From Halopseudomonas pelagia (lineage in GTDB: Bacteria > Pseudomonadota > Gammaproteobacteria > Pseudomonadales > Pseudomonadaceae), in the NCBI RefSeq assembly GCF_009497895.1, contig NZ_CP033116.1:4486644-4550643 (forward strand): a stretch of DNA of 64,000 bases, written 5' to 3'. Every line of letters starts with the position of its first letter. The stretch's first letter is position 1. Made by a program: the position numbers and the translations under genes. Below, in pieces: positions 59,389 through 64,000 of this stretch. The notes under the pieces are model-generated. The model saw only the letters and a list, made by a program, of their open reading frames with translations. It was not told where the DNA came from and ran no database searches.

Positions 59389-59733
59389 CTATTTCTTCAT
59401 CCACACGTCATTAAGCAGAATGTATTGCCCTGCGGGCGTGCGATCCAAGGCCTTCTTGCCGGCGATCGACTCCACATCCCTAAGCTGGATGCCGTTTTCC
59501 TCGGCCAGGCGCTGATATTCCTCACGACGGGCCTGGTTGATCTGCTTGGCGATCTCAGCCGCACTGCCCGAGGCGCTGACCACGCCGAGATAACCATTGG
59601 GCTGCTCGCCCAGCTGGCCCGCGGACTTGGCCGCCGGCAAAGCAGACATCGCCTCGTTAAGGCTCAATGCCCAGACCGGCGCACTGACCAGCAGCGCCAG
59701 TAAAACCGCAAAAAATCGACTATTCATGCGCAT
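59389..59733 (-). CDS. ydbL: YdbL-family periplasmic protein (DUF1318)
   Basis: A 114-residue product with signal peptide (FFAVLLALLVSAPVWA, cleavage before LSLNEAMS) and a DUF1318 core (AKQINQARREEYQRLAEENG, VESIAGKKALDRTPAGQYILLNDVWMKK). In E. coli, YdbL modulates the YdbH-YnbE envelope bridge. It is last in the ydbH-ynbE-ydbL operon. Confidence 0.93.
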   Translation of the reverse strand: MRMNSRFFAVLLALLVSAPVWALSLNEAMSALPAAKSAGQLGEQPNGYLGVVSASGSAAEIAKQINQARREEYQRLAEENGIQLRDVESIAGKKALDRTPAGQYILLNDVWMKK

Positions 59734-59744
59734 GTCATTTCCCT

Positions 59745-59936
59745 CTAGAACAGGCCACTGGATTCGCTGAAGAGTTCATCCAACTGCTTGTCGACCTTGA
59801 TATAGATCTCGTGCTGGATCTTCACGTTCAGATTGATATTGATAGGTTCATTTGGGGCCGCCAGCTGCACGGTGGGCGTACAGCCCGCCAGCAACCCGAA
59901 CGCCACCACAGTAATCGGGATCAGACGCCATCGCAT
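59745..59936 (-). CDS. ynbE: YnbE-family outer-membrane lipoprotein
   Basis: A 63-residue lipoprotein with lipobox LLAGC and acylated Cys19. The short mature part contains PININLNVKIQHEIYIKVDKQLDELF, typical of YnbE. In E. coli YnbE stacks on YdbH by beta-strand augmentation to link it to the outer membrane. It sits between ydbH and ydbL as in E. coli. Confidence 0.93.
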   Translation of the reverse strand: MRWRLIPITVVAFGLLAGCTPTVQLAAPNEPININLNVKIQHEIYIKVDKQLDELFSESSGLF

Positions 59937-59952
59937 GCTTGTTACTCCTTGG

Positions 59953-62517
59953 TCATGGATCGGGTGTCAGGCGTTGCTGCAACAAACGCTCCTGTACCCG
60001 CTTCTGAATTATGTCGCTGACTTGCCCGCTGAGCTGCAAACTGGCCAACAGTGCCGGCACATTTTCTTCCAGACGGATATTCAGATGAATCGGCCTGCCG
60101 CCTTCCAGCGAAGGATTACGCCCCTGCAACTGCAATCCAAGGACCAGTTGGCCCTCCCGATCATAAGCTACATCCGAGGCTAATACACTGTAATGAAAGT
60201 CATCCAGCGCTGCCGCTACCTGACGCATGCCGACATTACTGCGTGCCAGGTCATCCAGCTTTTGCGAGCGGTAACGCAAATAGCCGCCGGGTTCGCGAGC
60301 CTGGAGCCGCCCAGCATCAATCACCAGCTTCCCGCCCTCCAGGCCAACCGGCAGACGCCCATCAAGCGTCCCGCGGCCGCTCAACCCTTCCGCTGGATAG
60401 ACCTCGAACAGACGACCCAGTTCAACCCCCTCCAACTCGACGATCACACTCTGCCCGGGCCTCGACAGGTCAAGCCTCCCTGCATTCACCCGAACCTGGC
60501 CACCGAGCATCCCCATATGCGCGGCATCGATATTCACCAGACCGCCAGTCAGATTTTCCAGCTCTGCTCGATATCCCCCACTGAAGGTCAATGGTCCCAA
60601 GGGCATGCCTGGATCCAGCGCTTTCAGACGCAGATCTGCGAATCCCAACTGCAGATCATCACCCGCAAGAGCCAAGGTCATTTCCGCCGACAGTCCTTCA
60701 AAAGTGGAGCGGTCAAGAATGCCCTTGCCACCACTCAACGTGAACTGGCCCTGCACGCTACCGAGCCCAGCTGATCCGACAGCCTGCACCTGCCCGGTCA
60801 GACGGCCGCTGGCGAAGCTTAGCAGCGGCGGCCAGCCAGAGAATGTATCCGCCAGCGGGTTGGCTGCGCGCAGAAACACCTCCTGCAGGCTGGCATTGGC
60901 GTGCCATGGTTGCTGCTCTGGCCAGTCAAACTCCACATCCAGCCCCAGACCAGTGGTGGTTTTCCCGACACCCTTCCAGCCAACCTGCTGCGCCGAATAG
61001 TCCAGCTCACCGTCAAGCGCCCAGCCCTGGGGTTCAAGTACCTCATGGCTAACGCTGGCCGCGGTCATATTCAACGGACCTTTCAGGCTGATCTGCAGCG
61101 CGTCGCCCAGCGGCGCTTGCAGCTGAAGCCCAGAAAAATCCAGCGACACATTGTTCAACGCCAATCCGGTCGAGGCATCGATGATGCTGCTGGCCTGCAG
61201 GCGCGCCCCCTCGCCGAACTGCGCGGTTAATTGCTGCGCGTCCAGACGGCCCTCAAAAGGCCAGTCCAGCTCAAGGCCGCGCAGCTGCAACTCGTCCATA
61301 TCCAACTCGGCGGCCGCGCCCTGGAGCGTCAGCAGCTGCCATTCCGCCTGCCAATGCGGACGCGAGGTCAGCGTGAGCCGGCCGGCCAACCCCAGTTCTA
61401 CCCGGCCAGTTGCCTCAAGCTCAATCCCCAGTGACAACGGCGTGGCTCGGCCGAGCGCACTGTTTTCGTCCGGGTCGATGCGCAAAACCAGTTGGTTGGG
61501 CCGCAGATCTTCGGGCAGATGCAGCAGCGCCGCCAACGCCGGCTGGTCTATCACCAGCCGTGCGGTCCCTTGTTGCAGGCCCCAGTCGCCGTTATCACCC
61601 ACTACATCCAACAGCATTTGGCCTTGCAGCTCTCCGACCTCGGGCCAATACCAGGATTGTGGCAGCGCTATATCGGCATTCAGTTGCACCTGCCCGTCCA
61701 GCAGATCAACCCATTCCACCGGTCGGGTCACGGGCGCCAGGTTCCAGTCCACGCTGGCGCGCATGCCAGTGGGTAACTGCTCGAACGGATAAGCCTGACG
61801 GCCCAGCCAGGGTGCGGCATAGGCCAACAACCAATCCGCTCGCGGCCATTGGGCTACCTGCACGCTGCCGGCCCAAACAGGTAGTTGATCCCGCTGCGAC
61901 CAGCGACCTTCCAGCGTCGCAGCGGGCTGACCGGAAAGCTGTAACTGGGCTTGCAGGTCCAGCGCCTCAACGTCTGAATGCAGTTGCGCATCGAATTTCA
62001 GCCTGCCCTCGGGCGCGTTCAACACCAATTGCGCGGCGAACCGCTCTTCGCCCAGTCGGTTGAGCTGAAATTCGCCCTGTGCAATACAACTTCCCGTTGG
62101 GCAAGGCACGCGCAACTCCAGGCTTTCCACCTGTAACTGGTCCGGCAACAACGCCAATTGGTCTTGCCAAGCTAACGGATCCGGCAGCCCATCCGTGGTG
62201 TCGTCGGCAGTGGCCTGCTGCGGTCGCCAATCCAGCTGCAGAGTCTGCAGGTTGATCGAGGCCAAGCGGAACCGGGAATCACCGCCCAGCTGTAATCGCA
62301 GCGCGGAGAGCTGGAAGTCGAGCGTGCCCTGCTGAGTATGATAGTTACCGGTAATCTGCTCTACCTGTACGCCACTCCAGCCCAGGCGCAGATCTTGCCA
62401 TTCGAGCTGACCGATTCCAGCGGCTGTCAGCGCGCGCTGCGCCAAAAATGCACCTGTCAGCGCCAGCAACAGAATAAGGCCGGTCAACGCCACTACTATG
62501 CTTAACGCCTTGCGCAT
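59953..62517 (-). CDS. ydbH: YdbH-family AsmA-like intermembrane lipid-transport protein
   Basis: An 854-residue inner-membrane-anchored protein. One N-terminal helix (LSIVVALTGLILLLALTGAFL) is followed by a long periplasmic beta-rich groove of the AsmA/TamB superfamily. The C-terminal YdbH signature (DIIQKRVQERLLQQRL) is present near the stop. In E. coli, YdbH, TamB and YhdP redundantly carry phospholipids to the outer membrane. It is the first gene of ydbH-ynbE-ydbL. Confidence 0.92.
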   Translation of the reverse strand: MRKALSIVVALTGLILLLALTGAFLAQRALTAAGIGQLEWQDLRLGWSGVQVEQITGNYHTQQGTLDFQLSALRLQLGGDSRFRLASINLQTLQLDWRPQQATADDTTDGLPDPLAWQDQLALLPDQLQVESLELRVPCPTGSCIAQGEFQLNRLGEERFAAQLVLNAPEGRLKFDAQLHSDVEALDLQAQLQLSGQPAATLEGRWSQRDQLPVWAGSVQVAQWPRADWLLAYAAPWLGRQAYPFEQLPTGMRASVDWNLAPVTRPVEWVDLLDGQVQLNADIALPQSWYWPEVGELQGQMLLDVVGDNGDWGLQQGTARLVIDQPALAALLHLPEDLRPNQLVLRIDPDENSALGRATPLSLGIELEATGRVELGLAGRLTLTSRPHWQAEWQLLTLQGAAAELDMDELQLRGLELDWPFEGRLDAQQLTAQFGEGARLQASSIIDASTGLALNNVSLDFSGLQLQAPLGDALQISLKGPLNMTAASVSHEVLEPQGWALDGELDYSAQQVGWKGVGKTTTGLGLDVEFDWPEQQPWHANASLQEVFLRAANPLADTFSGWPPLLSFASGRLTGQVQAVGSAGLGSVQGQFTLSGGKGILDRSTFEGLSAEMTLALAGDDLQLGFADLRLKALDPGMPLGPLTFSGGYRAELENLTGGLVNIDAAHMGMLGGQVRVNAGRLDLSRPGQSVIVELEGVELGRLFEVYPAEGLSGRGTLDGRLPVGLEGGKLVIDAGRLQAREPGGYLRYRSQKLDDLARSNVGMRQVAAALDDFHYSVLASDVAYDREGQLVLGLQLQGRNPSLEGGRPIHLNIRLEENVPALLASLQLSGQVSDIIQKRVQERLLQQRLTPDP

Positions 62518-62678
62518 GCACTGCCTCGTGTCGGGGTTTTCGCCAGATTAGCATGTAAGACAGCGCACATTGTTGAACTACTCCTGTAGCCGAGCCCAGA
62601 CACGCTCTCTATAATCGGGCGACCGGCTGTCGCGCCAGAAGGCGTTACCTGGGAGCCGGCTCAACCAGGGAGAAGGTC

Positions 62679-63062
62679 ATGGATTGGTATCTCGAAGTAC
62701 TTAGAAAATATGCGGTATTCAGCGGTCGGGCGCGGCGCAAGGAATATTGGTTTTTCACATTGTTCAACTTGCTCGCCATGCTGGTGTTGTCCTTTATCGA
62801 CGGCATGATCGGCATGTACAGCCTCGAAGCTGGCGTTGGCGTGCTGAGCGGCATTTACGCATTGGGCATTCTGATTCCCAGTCTGGCCGTGACCGTGCGC
62901 AGGCTCCACGACACCAGCCGCACAGGATGGTGGATACTCCTGGCCTTCATTCCGTTAATAGGGGCTGTGGTGCTGTTGATATTTACCGTGCTGGACAGTA
63001 CACCGGGCAGCAACAAATACGGTCCCGACCCGAAAGGCATGGATGCGGAAACTCCTGTCTGA
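62679..63062 (+). CDS. DUF805 membrane protein
   Basis: A 127-residue inner-membrane protein of unknown function. It opens with WYLEVLRKYAVFSGRARRKEYWFFTLF, the diagnostic start of DUF805. Helices include LLAMLVLSFIDGMIG, ALGILIPSLAVTVRRLHDTSR and GWWILLAFIPLIGAVVLLIF, and the tail GSNKYGPDPKG is also conserved. A GGGAGAAGG ribosome site precedes the ATG. Confidence 0.92.
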   Translation: MDWYLEVLRKYAVFSGRARRKEYWFFTLFNLLAMLVLSFIDGMIGMYSLEAGVGVLSGIYALGILIPSLAVTVRRLHDTSRTGWWILLAFIPLIGAVVLLIFTVLDSTPGSNKYGPDPKGMDAETPV

Positions 63063-63119
63063 CCCAGTCTGCGAGTGGCCAGCCCGGCTGACACTCGCTC
63101 TTCCCTCTGAGTAACCTGC

Positions 63120-64000
63120 ATGCCTTTTTCCTTTTCTTCGTCGCCTGTTTCTTCGCAACGTAAAACCTCACTTTCTCATCCACTTCGCTGGGTCACACTA
63201 CTGGCGCTTTTCAGCTGCTTGCTGGCGAGCGGTTGCCAGGCCTTGCGCCCGCTACCCGAGAGCCTGTCAATCGCCCCGCCACTGCGCGACCTGCAACAGG
63301 CCGAGCTGCTGATCGATCAGACCTACGTCACCAGCAGCGGCGAGCGTGTCAGTGAACAACAGGTTTTCGACGAAGTGCTGCGCCTGATAGCCCAGGCCCG
63401 AAAGCTGGTGCTGGTCGATATGTTTCTGTTCAACGACTTTGCCGGCAAGGATAGCTATCGGCCTCTCTCGGCAGAACTCACCACCGCCTTGGTTCAGGCC
63501 CGAGAACAATATCCGCAAATGCCGGTTGTGTTGATTACCGACCCGTTCAATACCCTGTACGGTGGCATCCGCAACGGCCATCTGGAGCAACTGCAGGCGG
63601 CCGGCGTCAGCGTGGTGATGACCGACCTCAGCCAGCTACCCGCTTCCAACCCGGCCTGGACCGGCATCTGGACTCTGTGTTGCAGCTACCTGGGTAACAG
63701 CGCTGAAGGCGGATGGCTTCCCAACCCCGTGGGCGAAGGAAAAGTCACCCTGCGCAGCTACCTGCATCTGATCAATTTCCGCGCCAACCACCGCAAGACT
63801 CTGGTCGTTGATGAAGGCGACAACTGGACCGGGCTGGTTACCTCGGGCAATCCGCATGACGCCAGCAGCCGCCACAGCAATAACGCCCTGCGTTTCAGTG
63901 GCGCCGCCGCACTCGACCTGTTGGCGAGTGAAATAGCCGTTCTGCGATTTTCCTCGGAAATAGATACCTCCGACTGGCCGGCCGCACCCGCGCCGACAGC
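63120..64000 (+). CDS. Phospholipase D-like domain protein (partial, C-terminus missing)
   Basis: The frame reads open from ATG at 63120 to the window edge: 293 codons. The N-terminus has a hydrophobic segment ending in LLASGCQ, so it may be a lipoprotein or membrane-anchored. The first PLD half carries an HxK-type motif, FRANHRKTLVVDEGDNWTGLVTSGNPHD, with a preceding VLVDMFLFNDF region. The second HKD motif must lie beyond the window. The substrate is unknown. It begins 57 bp after the DUF805 gene. Confidence 0.82.
   Translation, partial: MPFSFSSSPVSSQRKTSLSHPLRWVTLLALFSCLLASGCQALRPLPESLSIAPPLRDLQQAELLIDQTYVTSSGERVSEQQVFDEVLRLIAQARKLVLVDMFLFNDFAGKDSYRPLSAELTTALVQAREQYPQMPVVLITDPFNTLYGGIRNGHLEQLQAAGVSVVMTDLSQLPASNPAWTGIWTLCCSYLGNSAEGGWLPNPVGEGKVTLRSYLHLINFRANHRKTLVVDEGDNWTGLVTSGNPHDASSRHSNNALRFSGAAALDLLASEIAVLRFSSEIDTSDWPAAPAPT

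Overview
This window comes from a gammaproteobacterium of the family Pseudomonadaceae. Gene content and local order closely match Pseudomonas: gpmI-envC, rhodanese-grxC-secB, dsbB/dsbH-algQ-algP, hemB-ppk/ppx-trxA-rho-ubiD, hemYXDC-algR-algZ/argH, aguBA and spuIABCDEFGH. Several features suggest a lineage away from P. aeruginosa, possibly Halopseudomonas-like: a shortened AlgP and blocks joined in a different order. The lineage is an inference; no 16S gene is present. No phage, insertion sequence, CRISPR array, rRNA or tRNA was recognised.

Layout. 1-2.3 kb (minus): envC (cut by the window edge) and gpmI. 2.5-3.75 kb: rhodanese, grxC, secB. 3.9-6.1 kb: dsbB, a DUF3833 lipoprotein, algQ and a short algP. 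6.1-10.4 kb: TIGR02444 protein, ABC-F ATPase, SDR oxidoreductase, YaiI and a DUF6436 membrane protein. 10.7-21.3 kb: diguanylate cyclase, hemB, ppk/ppx (tail to tail), trxA, rho, ubiD and an Fe-S flavin reductase. 21.3-27.6 kb (minus): hemY, hemX, hemD, hemC, algR, algZ, with argH divergent. 29-43.7 kb is a large polyamine block: agmatine to putrescine (aguA, aguB), gamma-glutamylation (spuI, spuB), an FAD oxidase, gamma-glutamyl-GABA hydrolase (spuA), a transaminase (spuC) and a polyamine ABC transporter (spuDEFGH). 43.9-49.9 kb: TetR regulator, secreted GXWXG/DUF4334 protein, class V aminotransferase, VC0807-family membrane protein, Ca/Na antiporter, acyl-CoA ligase. 50-56 kb: RND efflux pair, then an SPFH/NfeD pair. 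56.4-58.4 kb: secreted lipase and its foldase. 58.5-62.5 kb: a small unknown protein, a DUF3047 protein and the ydbH-ynbE-ydbL envelope lipid-transport operon. The window ends with a DUF805 protein and a truncated phospholipase D-like protein.

How the genes work together. Agmatine or imported polyamines can be turned into putrescine, glutamylated, oxidised and hydrolysed to GABA, all from one contiguous block. The hem genes supply tetrapyrroles beside the AlgZ/AlgR two-component system. UbiD and its neighbouring reductase serve ubiquinone synthesis. Lipase and foldase form a secretion pair.

The most unusual non-coding feature is a pair of inverted hairpin elements at 32.60-32.89 kb. They share a nearly identical core of about 59 nt but have completely different, self-complementary outer arms. 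Two further intergenic elements (18.65-18.83 and 46.27-46.35 kb) are built from 7-bp AAGCNNC units in facing arrays.
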